This document shows, piece after piece, positions 7,827 to 17,000 of a DNA stretch of 39,133 bases. Within the stretch, counting starts at the first letter, position 1. Every line of letters begins with the position of its first letter. Origin of the DNA: Lachnospiraceae bacterium. Its GTDB lineage: Bacteria > Bacillota > Clostridia > Lachnospirales > Lachnospiraceae. The notes below the pieces were generated by a model. It was not told the origin of the DNA. It worked only from the letters and a program-made list of their open reading frames with translations, and did not search any database. Location of the stretch: the NCBI GenBank assembly GCA_017437785.1, contig JAFRXH010000084.1, positions 1-39,133 on the forward strand, written 5' to 3'. The translations under genes and the position numbers were made by a program.

Positions 7827-8804
7827 TTATTTAAGATTCTCCTTATACCATTCGATCGCCAGTTTGATACCCTTTGAAAAATCGAATTCCGGATCGTAAC
7901 CAAGCAGCTTCTTAGCCTTTGAAATATCGGCGTTTGAATGCTTTATGTCTCCCGGTCTGTCCGGACCGAAGTTGGGCTTTACATCCACTCCCAGCGCATC
8001 ACACAGCGCATTATAAATATCTATCAGATATTCCCTTCCGCCGTAGGCGATGTTATACGCCTGGCCGGCAGCTTCTTCACCTGCAAGGCAGGCCTTGAGA
8101 TTTGCTTCTATAACGTTATCCACGTAGGTAAAATCCCTGGACTGTTTTCCGTCGCCGTTGATCGTGGGTACTTCACCGTGCAGCAGCTGACGGATAAAAC
8201 GCGGTATCACCGCTGCGTATGCGCCGTCGGGATCCTGTCTGCGTCCGAATACATTAAAGTATCTGAGGCCGTAAGTATTCAGGCCGTATAGCTTAAAATA
8301 AAGCTTGCCGTATTCCTCGCAGGCCCTCTTTGTAAGTGCATACGGTGATAAGAGATTGCCCTCCTGCCCCTCTACCTTGGGCAGTACGGGGTGATCCCCG
8401 TATACCGAAGATGAAGATGCGTACACAAAGCGCTTAACGCCGTTCTGCCTGGCAGCCTCCATCATATTAAGGGTTCCCCTGATATTATTCTCCTCATAAA
8501 ACAGCGGCATCTCTATGCTGCGGGGCACGCTTCCCCAAGCTGCCTGGTTAAGCACATAATCTATGCCCTCGCAGGCTTTCATGCAGGTATCAAGATCCTT
8601 GATATCCCCTTTTACAAATTCATAACCGCTCCTGTCCTTAAGAAAGTCAACATTTATCTGCTTTCCCGTAGACAGATCATCAAGACAGCGCACGCTGTAT
8701 CCCAGATCCAGTATGGCCTCACACAGGTTAGAGCCTATAAAGCCCGCTCCTCCCGTTACCAAAAATCTGCTTCCTTCCGGAAATTTTAAATCTCTAAATC
8801 CCAT
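7827..8804 (-). CDS. tviC: UDP-N-acetylhexosamine(uronate) C4-epimerase, TviC/WbpP-like
   Basis: This is an extended SDR epimerase of about 325 residues. It shows the NAD-binding TGGAGFIGSN, the catalytic region SSSSVYGDHP, and the YALTK (YxxxK) pair. It also has GLRYFNVFGRRQ and GAYAAVIPRFIRQL, then NGDGKQSRDFTYVDNVI. AAWGSVPRSIE and the YDPEFDFSKG tail match TviC/WbpP closely. These enzymes interconvert Glc and Gal forms of UDP-HexNAc or UDP-HexNAcA. With TviB just upstream, the likely product is UDP-GalNAcA. An upstream in-frame ATG at 8846 exists, but the ATG at 8804 has GAGGAAAG in front and fits the family N-terminus. Confidence 0.9.
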   Translation of the reverse strand: MGFRDLKFPEGSRFLVTGGAGFIGSNLCEAILDLGYSVRCLDDLSTGKQINVDFLKDRSGYEFVKGDIKDLDTCMKACEGIDYVLNQAAWGSVPRSIEMPLFYEENNIRGTLNMMEAARQNGVKRFVYASSSSVYGDHPVLPKVEGQEGNLLSPYALTKRACEEYGKLYFKLYGLNTYGLRYFNVFGRRQDPDGAYAAVIPRFIRQLLHGEVPTINGDGKQSRDFTYVDNVIEANLKACLAGEEAAGQAYNIAYGGREYLIDIYNALCDALGVDVKPNFGPDRPGDIKHSNADISKAKKLLGYDPEFDFSKGIKLAIEWYKENLK

Positions 8805-8857
8805 TTTTCTTTCCTCGTATGAACTGTATCCACGTCCCATCCCCACTGTGTCAATTA

Positions 8858-10177
8858 CTACAGTCGCCAGTAAATGTAATCTTTCTTTGCTTCATACTCG
8901 CTGCGCGATAAGATGCCCTTAAGGTCCATGAGGACTTTCTTTTTATTGGCCGAATTGAAGAAGGAGTCTATTTTGACCGGGTCCAGTTTATTGAACTCGT
9001 TGTGGGCAACGGCTATTATCACCGCATCCATGTCCTTTACTTCATCCATGCTGCCAAAGCTTATCCCGTAGAGGCGCTTTGCTTCGGAGGCATCCGCTGC
9101 GGGATCCACCACCAGCGGTGTGATACCGTATTCGCCCAGCTCGTTGACTATATCAATAACCTTGGTATTCCTGGTATCGGGGCAGTTCTCCTTAAAGGTA
9201 AAGCCCAGTATCGCCACACGCGCATTCTTTACGGCTATGTCCGCCTTGATCAGATCCTTTACCAGGCTCTCTGCCACGTAACGGCCCATGTCATCGTTTA
9301 TCCTGCGGCCGGAAAGGATTATCTGCGAATGATACCCCAGCTCCTCGGCCTTGTATGTAAGGTAGTAGGGATCCACGCCTATGCAGTGGCCGCCCACCAG
9401 TCCGGGATAGAATTTAAGGAAATTCCATTTGGTCCCGGCAGCCTCCAGTACTGCGCGGGTATCTATGCCCATGCGGTGGAATATCATGGACAGCTCGTTC
9501 ATGAAAGCTATATTGATATCCCTCTGGCTGTTCTCTATAACCTTTGCGGCTTCGGCCACCTTTATCGATTCGGCACGGTATACCCCGGCCTCTACGACCA
9601 GCTCGTATACCTTAGCCACGGTATTGAGTGTCTCTTCATCCATACCGGATACGATCTTTGTTATTGTCTCCAGACGGTGTACCTTATCCCCGGGATTGAT
9701 ACGCTCCGGCGAATAGCCTATCTTAAAATCAACGCCGCACTTAAGTCCGGATTCCTTCTCAAGGATGGGGACGCATATATCCTCCGTAACGCCCGGATAT
9801 ACAGTGGATTCGAATACTACCACACTGCCTTTGGTCAGGTTCCTGCCCAGTATGCGGCTGGCTCCTTCTACCGGCGTAAGGTCCGGTGTATGATCGTCAT
9901 TTACCGGAGTGGGCACGGCCACTATATGGAAGCGCGCTTCTTTCAGACGCTCCTCATCCGCGGTAAAGTCCACCGTAGTGTTCTTTATCACCTCATCGCC
10001 CACCTCTTTGGTGGGATCGCTCCCGCCCTTATAAAGTGCGATCTTTTCGGCATTCAGATCAAAACCTATTACCTTGATCTTTTTTGCAAAAGCCACGGCA
10101 ATGGGCATACCCACATAGCCAAGGCCTACCAGTGAGAGTTTTTCCTCACCGCTTAAGAGCTTTTCGTATAAAGTCAT
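8858..10177 (-). CDS. tviB: UDP-N-acetylhexosamine 6-dehydrogenase, TviB/WbpO-like
   Basis: This 439-residue nucleotide-sugar dehydrogenase oxidises C6 of UDP-GlcNAc or UDP-GalNAc to the uronic acid in two NAD-dependent steps. The sequence shows the NAD loop GLGYVGMP (18-25), VAVPTPV (about 86-92), FESTVYPG (about 122-129) and the catalytic Cys at about 265 in GGHCIGVDPYYLT. The C-terminal Rossmann domain begins ARVAILGFTFKENCPDTRNT. It resembles the TviB/WbpO group more than UDP-glucose dehydrogenase. RBS AGGAG lies eight bases before the ATG. Neighbouring tviC completes the route to UDP-GalNAcA. The product would make the polymer anionic. Confidence 0.92.
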   Translation of the reverse strand: MTLYEKLLSGEEKLSLVGLGYVGMPIAVAFAKKIKVIGFDLNAEKIALYKGGSDPTKEVGDEVIKNTTVDFTADEERLKEARFHIVAVPTPVNDDHTPDLTPVEGASRILGRNLTKGSVVVFESTVYPGVTEDICVPILEKESGLKCGVDFKIGYSPERINPGDKVHRLETITKIVSGMDEETLNTVAKVYELVVEAGVYRAESIKVAEAAKVIENSQRDINIAFMNELSMIFHRMGIDTRAVLEAAGTKWNFLKFYPGLVGGHCIGVDPYYLTYKAEELGYHSQIILSGRRINDDMGRYVAESLVKDLIKADIAVKNARVAILGFTFKENCPDTRNTKVIDIVNELGEYGITPLVVDPAADASEAKRLYGISFGSMDEVKDMDAVIIAVAHNEFNKLDPVKIDSFFNSANKKKVLMDLKGILSRSEYEAKKDYIYWRL

Positions 10178-10213
10178 TTTTCTTCTCCTGTACCGATCGC
10201 TTCAATCCGGCGG

Positions 10214-10927
10214 TCAGCTAAAAAAATTATATCTGATGATACAGTAGATAGCCCTGACAGCATCCTTCCATCCTATCTTCTTCCCCTGCTCGAAAGTACG
10301 GGGATGGTAAGAGATGGGGATCTCGTAGATCCTGCATTTTTTCTTTGCTATCTTTGCAGTAACCTCCGGCTCAAAACCGAAGCGATTCTCCTTAAGCTTT
10401 ATGGACTGTATCACTTCACGCTTAAACATCTTGTAGCAGGTCTCCATATCCGTAAGTGACAGATCCGAGCAGATATTGGAAACCATGGTAAGGAACTTGT
10501 TTCCGAACTCGTGATAAAAGCCGTCCACACGGAATTTATTCCCGCGCAGGTATCTGGAACCGTATACCACATCGGCATCGGCATTCCCGTTGATAAAGGG
10601 CTCGATCAGCTTGTTGAACTCGTTGGGATCGTATTCCAGATCCGCATCCTGCACGATCACCAGATCCCCTGTTGCGGCCTGAAAGCCGTGACGCAGTGCG
10701 GCGCCCTTGCCGCAGTTACGCTTATGAAAAAGCAGGATATCTATCTTATCCTTAAGCTTATCTTTAAGAAGCTCCCTTGTCCCGTCGGTCGAACCGTCAT
10801 CCACTACCACTATCTCGGTCTTAAGGCCGCAGGAACGCACTTTATCAAGTACTGTCTCAAGCGTATCCACTTCGTTGTAGCAGGGGATTATCACCGAGAG
10901 TACCAGACTGTCTTTAGTCAGACTCAT
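10214..10927 (-). CDS. GT2 family glycosyltransferase, DPM1-like
   Basis: This 237-residue GT-A enzyme has SVIIPCYNEVDTLETVLDKV at the N-terminus, VVVDDGSTDGT, GKGAALRHGF and the metal/donor motif QDADLEYDP (about 93-101). There is no transmembrane region at the C-terminus, unlike the adjacent GT2. This is the dolichol/polyprenyl-phosphate mannose synthase type. Such proteins usually transfer a hexose to a polyprenyl phosphate or act early in glycan assembly. It overlaps the previous GT2 gene by 14 bases, with its RBS inside that gene. Confidence 0.88.
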   Translation of the reverse strand: MSLTKDSLVLSVIIPCYNEVDTLETVLDKVRSCGLKTEIVVVDDGSTDGTRELLKDKLKDKIDILLFHKRNCGKGAALRHGFQAATGDLVIVQDADLEYDPNEFNKLIEPFINGNADADVVYGSRYLRGNKFRVDGFYHEFGNKFLTMVSNICSDLSLTDMETCYKMFKREVIQSIKLKENRFGFEPEVTAKIAKKKCRIYEIPISYHPRTFEQGKKIGWKDAVRAIYCIIRYNFFS

Positions 10928-11861
10928 TTTCCCTCTCCTTTTTATAGATCTCTTTTATCACATACTGCGGTGAATTATTAAGGCTTATATATATACGGCC
11001 CACATATTCTCCTAAGAGTCCCAGCATTATCATGATCATCCCGCCGAAGAATACGAGTATCGCCGCAAGAGAAGCAAAACCCTGTACGCGGTCGGGCAGT
11101 ATAAAGTGCTGGATTATTATCACTATCCCGTATACGAAGCCGGCGATGGCTGCAATTATGCCTATTACCGTAGCTATGCGCAGCGGCTTTACGGAAAAGG
11201 AAGTGAAGCCGTTCATCCAAAGATCCAGCAGCTTCTTTAAGGTGTATCCCGAACTTCCTATCTCACGCGCGCGGTGATCCACATCAACATTGACTATGTT
11301 GTTGGTAGAGCGCAGCACCAGGCCTATCACATAAGGATAGCTGTTTTCGTAGCGTATCATGTCGTTTACGATGTAACGCTTAGCCGCAAAATAGCTCGAA
11401 ACCTGCAGGGTCTTAGGCTTGCCCAGCATAAAACGCGCCATCATCTCGTTAACATGGGATCCGAAATTCCTGAAAGCAGAATGCTTTTTATGATCGTATT
11501 TTGCATATGCCACATCAGCTCCGTTATCGAGAGCCGTAAGCAGGCGGTCCACCTGATCTGCCGGAGTCTGTCCGTCATCGTCAAGGCATACCACATAATC
11601 GCCCTTTGTCTGGCGCAGTCCCGCCATCAATGCGGAATGCTGGCCGAAATTCCTGGCAAAATCAATGACCGTTACATTGCTGTTCTTCTCAGCGATGCCT
11701 TTTATCACCGAAATGGTATCGTCCGGCGAGCAGTCGTTTACCAATACCAGTTCCCAGCTATATTCCTTAAGGGTATCCATTTTTCTTTTGATCTCTTCGA
11801 CTACCGCCTCTATCGTCTGCTGCGAACGGTAGCAGGGGATCACAAAACTAAGCAGCTTCAT
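10914..11861 (-). CDS. Polyprenyl-phosphate glycosyltransferase, GtrB/ArnC/CsbB-like
   Basis: This 315-residue GT2 has the family hallmarks SFVIPCYRS, LVNDCSPDDT, RNFGQHSALMAGLRQ and LDDDGQTPAD (about 94-103). Two C-terminal membrane helices follow (about 229-251 and 264-288). This layout is that of GtrB, CsbB and ArnC, which load one sugar onto undecaprenyl phosphate at the inner face of the membrane. The GtrA-like domain (18064 gene) and two GT-C-like proteins in the same operon supply the expected flippase and outer-face transferases. wecE and a GNAT nearby suggest Fuc4NAc as the sugar, which is an inference. Its ATG overlaps the GNAT stop by one base. Confidence 0.9.
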   Translation of the reverse strand: MKLLSFVIPCYRSQQTIEAVVEEIKRKMDTLKEYSWELVLVNDCSPDDTISVIKGIAEKNSNVTVIDFARNFGQHSALMAGLRQTKGDYVVCLDDDGQTPADQVDRLLTALDNGADVAYAKYDHKKHSAFRNFGSHVNEMMARFMLGKPKTLQVSSYFAAKRYIVNDMIRYENSYPYVIGLVLRSTNNIVNVDVDHRAREIGSSGYTLKKLLDLWMNGFTSFSVKPLRIATVIGIIAAIAGFVYGIVIIIQHFILPDRVQGFASLAAILVFFGGMIMIMLGLLGEYVGRIYISLNNSPQYVIKEIYKKERENESD

Positions 11862-12379
11862 CAGAACTTAAGCTCCATATGATATATCTTTTCTTCCCGG
11901 CCTTCATAGTCCCTGATCTGTGTAAGCTCCGGTATTATCTTAAAACCTCTTAGCGTGTACATCCTGTAAGCCACCTCATTACCTGCGATAACGCGGAGGC
12001 TCACGCTCTTAAGCCCCATATCCTCACAGGCATGCTTAAGGCTCAGATCCAGTACCTCGGGCCCATAGCCCTTACCCACTGCATCCGGCTCACCTATAAA
12101 GATCCCGAATTCCGCCGTGGCCTTCTCTCTGTCTATATGATGAAAATACTGGCTGCCTATGGCACGGCCGCCGTCTTTTACCACTATGATATACTGCTCG
12201 ACCAGACCCTTTTCCACCTTTTCGCTAAGCCACTGTCTGTGGACCTCTTCCGTTAAGGGCGTTCGTATTATAAAATGCTCCATCACATGCGGAGCATTGC
12301 GCCAACGGCAGACATCCGCGGTATCATCCGCGGTTATGGGGCGTAAATATAACCTGTTGCTTTCCAGTCTTTTTATCAT
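11861..12379 (-). CDS. GNAT acetyltransferase (RimJ/RimL-type), possible amino-sugar N-acetyltransferase
   Basis: This 172-residue GNAT begins with RLESNRLYLRPITADDTADV. FGIFIGEPDAVGKGYGPEVL carries the acetyl-CoA loop (about 108-116), and the C-terminal NEVAYRMYTLRGF is typical of RimJ/RimL-like enzymes. In this operon the nearest biochemical need is N-acetylation of the 4-amino sugar made by WecE, the job WecD does in enterobacterial common antigen synthesis. The sequence is not an obvious WecD homologue. It overlaps both neighbours (four bases upstream, one downstream), showing tight coupling. Confidence 0.85.
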   Translation of the reverse strand: MIKRLESNRLYLRPITADDTADVCRWRNAPHVMEHFIIRTPLTEEVHRQWLSEKVEKGLVEQYIIVVKDGGRAIGSQYFHHIDREKATAEFGIFIGEPDAVGKGYGPEVLDLSLKHACEDMGLKSVSLRVIAGNEVAYRMYTLRGFKIIPELTQIRDYEGREEKIYHMELKF

Positions 12380-14130
12380 TCCACAATATATACCACAAGG
12401 TTCCCGGGCAGTTCTTTGACCGCCTTAAGGCCCCTGCCGTATCTTTCTCTGAGATATGAATCCATAACGTCACTCTCAAGGCCGTCCCCCTTACGGAAGA
12501 CCATCTTAAACCCGCCCTTTTTAAACAGGTCGAACCTGTCTTCATAGCCGAAGGCTCTCAGCTTCTTATCTTCAAGAGGGCTTAGATACTGCCAGCCTCC
12601 CATGATGATACCGTTACCCACCCTGTCTGTTTCATAAACATAAGCGGTATGATATACGGTGGCATAAGTCTCCGCCACAAATAGGGTAGTGGCGCAGGAA
12701 TCCATATAAGAGTATAACACATCATCCTCATTATTTACAGTTATTTGTTCATCATAGACATCCTTAAGGCCGGCTGTCACATTAAAGGCCTGCGACACCA
12801 CAAAAGTAAGTATCGCCCCTTCTATGGCGTAGTATACCTGCCTCCATTCCTGCGTATAACGCAGCACCATGCCGCCCAGCATAAAGCACTGCGCCATGAT
12901 AAGCGATACGATCACCCGCTCCGGGGTGCGTCCTTTCCATATCAGATATCCGTGCAGGGAAAGATGCAGGATAAAGCAGCCTATAGAAAACAACACTCCC
13001 CAGCCTTTGCCCCGAATAAGCGAATTGGAAAGCGCCAGCGCGTACATGAGCACAATCCCCATGGCGTAGACCAGCTCTTTTCCATCGCTTGTAAGATAGA
13101 ATCGTCCCAGCGAACGCAGCACATCCTTAAAACGCTCCATACCCGCAAGCTGCCTGCCCTCCTCACGGTAATCGGCCATGGCCGCAAGCGTGGCTGTATC
13201 GGCGCCTTCGACCGGCAGCAGATCGTACTCGCGGTAGAAGGGGTAATCCTCATCACTCACACCAGCCTGCTTATAATGCCTGCGGGCCTCGATGCTCTCC
13301 CACACCCCGGTATAATCATAAAGCTGCGTTCTGGCGTCATTTAACTTAAGGTATTCGCGCCAGCTGCCGCCGGCATATGCTATTGTATTGATGATAAACA
13401 TTACGGCGAAGGCCGCGATAAAAAAGATCAGCGGCTTTTTTAAGGCCGCGCGCCCTTTCTTATCTTCGATGAAAGCAAGCAATATCACCGCAGCCGCAAA
13501 GGGGAGCAGCATCAAAAACACCTGCTGCCTTACCTGCTGGCATATAAGCAGCAGCACGACACCTCCGGTCATATCTTCATCCATCATAAGCCACAGCCCG
13601 CCGGCTGCAAATACTGCGGCGACCAGCGTATAATGCGGCATGATATACATGGGATACATAAACCACAGATAAAGCCCGGATAACATACAGAGTATAAAGA
13701 TCTTTATCAGATAAGCTTTGTCGCTCTTCATGATACTTAAGCTGATGATCAGAAAAACAGCTGCCGGAGCAGCGCATAAAAACAGACCGTACCAGGGCAC
13801 GATGGGTATTACCGTATAAAGCAATGCCAGGATCCCCGAAAGCACAGCCCCCATATACACGGTATGCAGATCGGGACTGCCGCTGTAGGCTCCAGAAAGT
13901 ATGTCCCTTATCTGGATATCGTCGTTAAGGGCGTATACCGGGGTCTTAAAAAAAAGAGGGATCAAAAAGAATATGATGGTGAGCAGCACCGGCAAACCTG
14001 TACTTAACAGCAGCTTTTTCCGGGAAGCCTTATCCCCATCCTCTGCGGTTGATACGCTCTCTGTAAGTTCCTGTCCTTCATCCTCTGCCGGAGCCTGCTC
14101 TATCTGCTCTCTTTCCTCATCCTTACTCAT
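12376..14130 (-). CDS. Polytopic membrane protein, probable GT-C-type glycosyltransferase
   Basis: This 584-residue protein has an acidic cytoplasmic N-terminus (about 1-36) and then around ten to twelve hydrophobic spans up to about residue 440. A large C-terminal segment (about 450-584) probably lies outside the cell. The first outer loop contains YALNDDIQIRDI; adjacent Asp residues in the first loop are the hallmark of GT-C enzymes that use polyprenyl-phosphate sugars. The family lacks a name I can recall, so the function rests on topology and context. It lies three bases after wecE and overlaps the GNAT gene by four. It may transfer the sugar loaded by the GtrB-like enzyme onto the envelope polymer. 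Confidence 0.75.
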   Translation of the reverse strand: MSKDEEREQIEQAPAEDEGQELTESVSTAEDGDKASRKKLLLSTGLPVLLTIIFFLIPLFFKTPVYALNDDIQIRDILSGAYSGSPDLHTVYMGAVLSGILALLYTVIPIVPWYGLFLCAAPAAVFLIISLSIMKSDKAYLIKIFILCMLSGLYLWFMYPMYIMPHYTLVAAVFAAGGLWLMMDEDMTGGVVLLLICQQVRQQVFLMLLPFAAAVILLAFIEDKKGRAALKKPLIFFIAAFAVMFIINTIAYAGGSWREYLKLNDARTQLYDYTGVWESIEARRHYKQAGVSDEDYPFYREYDLLPVEGADTATLAAMADYREEGRQLAGMERFKDVLRSLGRFYLTSDGKELVYAMGIVLMYALALSNSLIRGKGWGVLFSIGCFILHLSLHGYLIWKGRTPERVIVSLIMAQCFMLGGMVLRYTQEWRQVYYAIEGAILTFVVSQAFNVTAGLKDVYDEQITVNNEDDVLYSYMDSCATTLFVAETYATVYHTAYVYETDRVGNGIIMGGWQYLSPLEDKKLRAFGYEDRFDLFKKGGFKMVFRKGDGLESDVMDSYLRERYGRGLKAVKELPGNLVVYIVE

Positions 14131-14133
14131 ATC

Positions 14134-15270
14134 TTATGCGTAAAACTCCTTTACGCTGTCGATTATATACAGATTCTCTTCTTCCGTAAGTCCGTAGTAC
14201 ATCGGCAGGCGCAGCAGCCTGTCGCTTTCCTTTGTCGTGTATTTATCCTCACCGGCAAAACGTCCGTATTTCTTACCTGCGGGTGATGAATGAAGCGGCA
14301 CGTAATGGGATACCGCCAGTATGCCTTTTCCGGCCAGATGATCCTTAAGAGCTGTCCTCTCTTTCAGATCCGCAGTCTTTACATAGAACATGTGCGCATT
14401 GTGAACGCAGCCTTCGGGCACAACGGGAAGTTCCAGCTTTCCCTGATCTGCCAGGTCCTTAAACTCCTTATAATACGTGTTCCAGATCTTTAATCTGGCA
14501 TTGTTTATCTCATCCGCCATCTCAAGCTGTGCATACAGATAAGCGGCATTCATGTCGCTGGGAAGGTAGGAAGAGCCCGCTTCCTGCCAGGTGTACTTAT
14601 CAACCTGTCCGCGGTAGAAACGGCTGCGGTCCGTTCCCTTCTCCCTTACTATCTCTGCCATATCCGCATAGGTATCATCGCGCAGCAGCAGCGCCCCGCC
14701 TTCTCCCATGCTGTAATTCTTGGTCTCATGAAACGAAAAGCAGCCCATGTCGCCTATGCTGCCAAGCGCCTTTCCCTTGTAGGAAGCCATCACACCCTGC
14801 GCCGCATCCTCCACCACATAAAGGGAATGTCTTTTTGCTATATCCATTATTGTATCCATCTCACAGGCAACGCCCGCATAGTGGACGGGAACGATGGCCC
14901 TGGTCTTTTCGGTGATGGCTGCCTCTATCAGCTTTTCATCTATGTTCATGGTATCGGGTCTTATATCCACGAATACCGCCTTTGCGCCTCTTAAAACAAA
15001 TGCATCCGCCGTAGATACAAAGGTATAGGAAGGCATGATCACCTCATCGCCTTCTTTGATATCAAGAAGCAGTGCCGCCATCTCGGTGGCATGTGTGCAG
15101 GAAGTGGTGAGCAGGGCCCTTTTAACTCCGGTGCGCTCCTCTATCCAGGCGTTGCACTTCTTTGTATATGCGCCGTCGCCGCAGATCTTTTCCGCTGCGA
15201 TGCACTCCTTTATATAATCCAGTTCTTTGCCCGTATGTGGCGGTACGTTAAAATTGATCTTCATCATCAT
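14134..15270 (-). CDS. wecE: dTDP-4-amino-4,6-dideoxygalactose transaminase WecE
   Basis: This 378-residue PLP enzyme of the DegT/DnrJ/EryC1 family is strikingly like enterobacterial WecE (RffA). Shared stretches include GDEVIMPSYTFVSTADAFVL, DTMNIDEKLIEAAI, VPVHYAGVACEMDTIM and VVEDAAQGVM. The PLP lysine is K184 in HETKNYSMGEGGA. It converts dTDP-4-keto-6-deoxyglucose plus glutamate to dTDP-Fuc4N. The donor-making RmlA and RmlB are not in this window. Three Met codons begin the frame. The first overlaps the upstream stop (ATGA), while the third (15264) sits at better spacing from AGGAA. PseC is a less good fit. Confidence 0.92.
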   Translation of the reverse strand: MMMKINFNVPPHTGKELDYIKECIAAEKICGDGAYTKKCNAWIEERTGVKRALLTTSCTHATEMAALLLDIKEGDEVIMPSYTFVSTADAFVLRGAKAVFVDIRPDTMNIDEKLIEAAITEKTRAIVPVHYAGVACEMDTIMDIAKRHSLYVVEDAAQGVMASYKGKALGSIGDMGCFSFHETKNYSMGEGGALLLRDDTYADMAEIVREKGTDRSRFYRGQVDKYTWQEAGSSYLPSDMNAAYLYAQLEMADEINNARLKIWNTYYKEFKDLADQGKLELPVVPEGCVHNAHMFYVKTADLKERTALKDHLAGKGILAVSHYVPLHSSPAGKKYGRFAGEDKYTTKESDRLLRLPMYYGLTEEENLYIIDSVKEFYA

Positions 15271-17000
15271 TTCCTTTCGTATATCACAAAACCTTTTTGG
15301 TCATATATCTTTTCATATCCGTTATTATATAGGAACGCGGATAAATATGAAAGCTTTTTATCCTCCGCTGCTTCGCTGCGCATGCTGCTTTCGGCTTCCT
15401 GTGTGAGCACGCAGACGGGATATCCCTTTATCTGCGCCAGTTCTTCCTTATACTGCTCTGCGGGATAACTCTCAAGATCCGGCCAGGCTGTGGAAACCGC
15501 AGGCGGCATGTTCATTATATAATTAAGCCCCGGAATATCCCCATAGGTGAGCATGGGCTCTCCTTTAGGATATGTTATAGCTATCATATCACATACATTC
15601 TTTATAGAAATGAACCTCTCATAGGAAGTACACATCCCCTGCAGCATAACGGGGCCTTCCCTGCCTATCCTGTATTCACGCCAGGTCCCGTCCGTGCCGT
15701 CCTTAAATGCAAAATTAACATGGAAGAGCGCACTCTGCACCAGCAAAAGCAGTGTAAGCGACACTCCCATAAAAAGCAGCGGAAAATACCAGCATCTGTC
15801 CCTGCCGCGCAGCCGGATGATCCCCGCAAAGAGATGCACTCCCACCGGCATCAGCAGATACATACAGTTAATGCAGGAATAAAGATGATTATTGCTGCCA
15901 AGAGGCGTGATGAGCTGGCTTATCAGTGCCAGAAGAGCCAGGCCCTTTTCCTCTGCGGCAAACTTCTTATCGATCAGCACCCATACATCAAGCACCATCA
16001 GTAATATCAGCATCACCACGGATATGCGGAAGATCGCACCCACGTTATGGTATTTAAAGTCGTATACTCCGTTACGGAAATAATAGAAGAATATCAGGCC
16101 TATCCCTCCGCTGTATACAAACTGCGCGGCAGCCTTCATCTTTGGCTTTATCAGCTTAAACATTATGCTTCCCGCTATCACGCCGCATACAGGTATCAGG
16201 GCATAGATCAGATTTCCCAGATAATTATCCGCTGCGGAAAGCAACATATCCTTAAGCGTATATCCGCCTTCCCCGCTGCTGCCGTGAAGAAGAGCCGCTA
16301 TCCAGGCACTCATGCGCATTATGCCTTCCGTTCCGCCGCTTATAAACATCAGCAAAAATACCACTGTCGCTCCCGCGAAATATCCGCCCACACAGCAGAG
16401 GATATCCGCCGCCAGTCTCTTAGCCTGCTTATCCCGCAGGTCTTCCCATATCACATAGATTATCAAGGCACAATGGGTAAGATTTGATATCCTCACCCCC
16501 AGCCCAAGGCCCAGCACCAGTCCTGCCAGCGCCATAAAACGCCTGTCCTTTTTGCCCATCGCATAGAAGAGGATCAGTGCTCCGGTAGTGATCGTCAGAT
16601 AACTTAAATGCTGATATAATATTACGGAAGGGCTCCAGTTAAGTCCCAGCGCGATGAGCAGTGCCGGAAACAGGATATACGGATGTATGCGGTCCTTAAG
16701 AAAGAAATAAACCATTATGGCAGTTCCCGCCGGAACAAGGCTGCAGAGGAGTTTTAAGCCTATAAGCCTGCCGCCGCATATCAGATAAAAGCCCCTTCCA
16801 AGGAGATTTGCAAGAAATGTTGCAAAATGCCAGCTGCTTAGATCACTGTCAAAGAAAGCATAATTGCAGGCGCTGTACATGGTATCCGAAAGATCGGTCC
16901 CCTGTCCTGCACCCACCGTTGCAAATAAAAAAAGCAGCAGGGGAAAAACGACCATACTGACAGTCCCGTTTACTCCTGTAGCTTTCCTTTCCTTACTCAA
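15267..17000 (-). CDS. Polytopic membrane protein, probable GT-C-type glycosyltransferase
   Basis: This 577-residue protein has roughly eleven hydrophobic segments up to about residue 420 and a C-terminal soluble region of about 150 residues. The first outer loop (about 32-60) carries TDLSDTMYSACNYAF, with acidic residues placed as in GT-C transferases. Architecture parallels the 12376-14130 protein, but I see no close sequence match, so the two are probably paralogues in role, not recent duplicates. It could add a polyprenyl-phosphate-linked sugar outside the membrane. A polymerase-like role is an alternative, since no Wzy is otherwise recognisable. It overlaps both neighbours by four bases. 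Confidence 0.72.
   Translation of the reverse strand: MSKERKATGVNGTVSMVVFPLLLFLFATVGAGQGTDLSDTMYSACNYAFFDSDLSSWHFATFLANLLGRGFYLICGGRLIGLKLLCSLVPAGTAIMVYFFLKDRIHPYILFPALLIALGLNWSPSVILYQHLSYLTITTGALILFYAMGKKDRRFMALAGLVLGLGLGVRISNLTHCALIIYVIWEDLRDKQAKRLAADILCCVGGYFAGATVVFLLMFISGGTEGIMRMSAWIAALLHGSSGEGGYTLKDMLLSAADNYLGNLIYALIPVCGVIAGSIMFKLIKPKMKAAAQFVYSGGIGLIFFYYFRNGVYDFKYHNVGAIFRISVVMLILLMVLDVWVLIDKKFAAEEKGLALLALISQLITPLGSNNHLYSCINCMYLLMPVGVHLFAGIIRLRGRDRCWYFPLLFMGVSLTLLLLVQSALFHVNFAFKDGTDGTWREYRIGREGPVMLQGMCTSYERFISIKNVCDMIAITYPKGEPMLTYGDIPGLNYIMNMPPAVSTAWPDLESYPAEQYKEELAQIKGYPVCVLTQEAESSMRSEAAEDKKLSYLSAFLYNNGYEKIYDQKGFVIYERK

Noticed and set aside
8805-8846. Upstream ATG at 8846 as the tviC start
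   Set aside because: The ATG at 8804 has a proper GAGGAAAG site and matches the family N-terminus.
9002-10135. A 377-codon open frame on the plus strand, opposite tviB
   Set aside because: It lies fully antisense to a gene with all catalytic motifs, has no ribosome binding site, and its translation resembles no family. It is a by-product of codon bias.
14134-15270. PseC (pseudaminic acid aminotransferase) as partner of pseB
   Set aside because: Many stretches match WecE closely (for example VPVHYAGVACEMDTIM), and no other pseudaminic acid gene is present.
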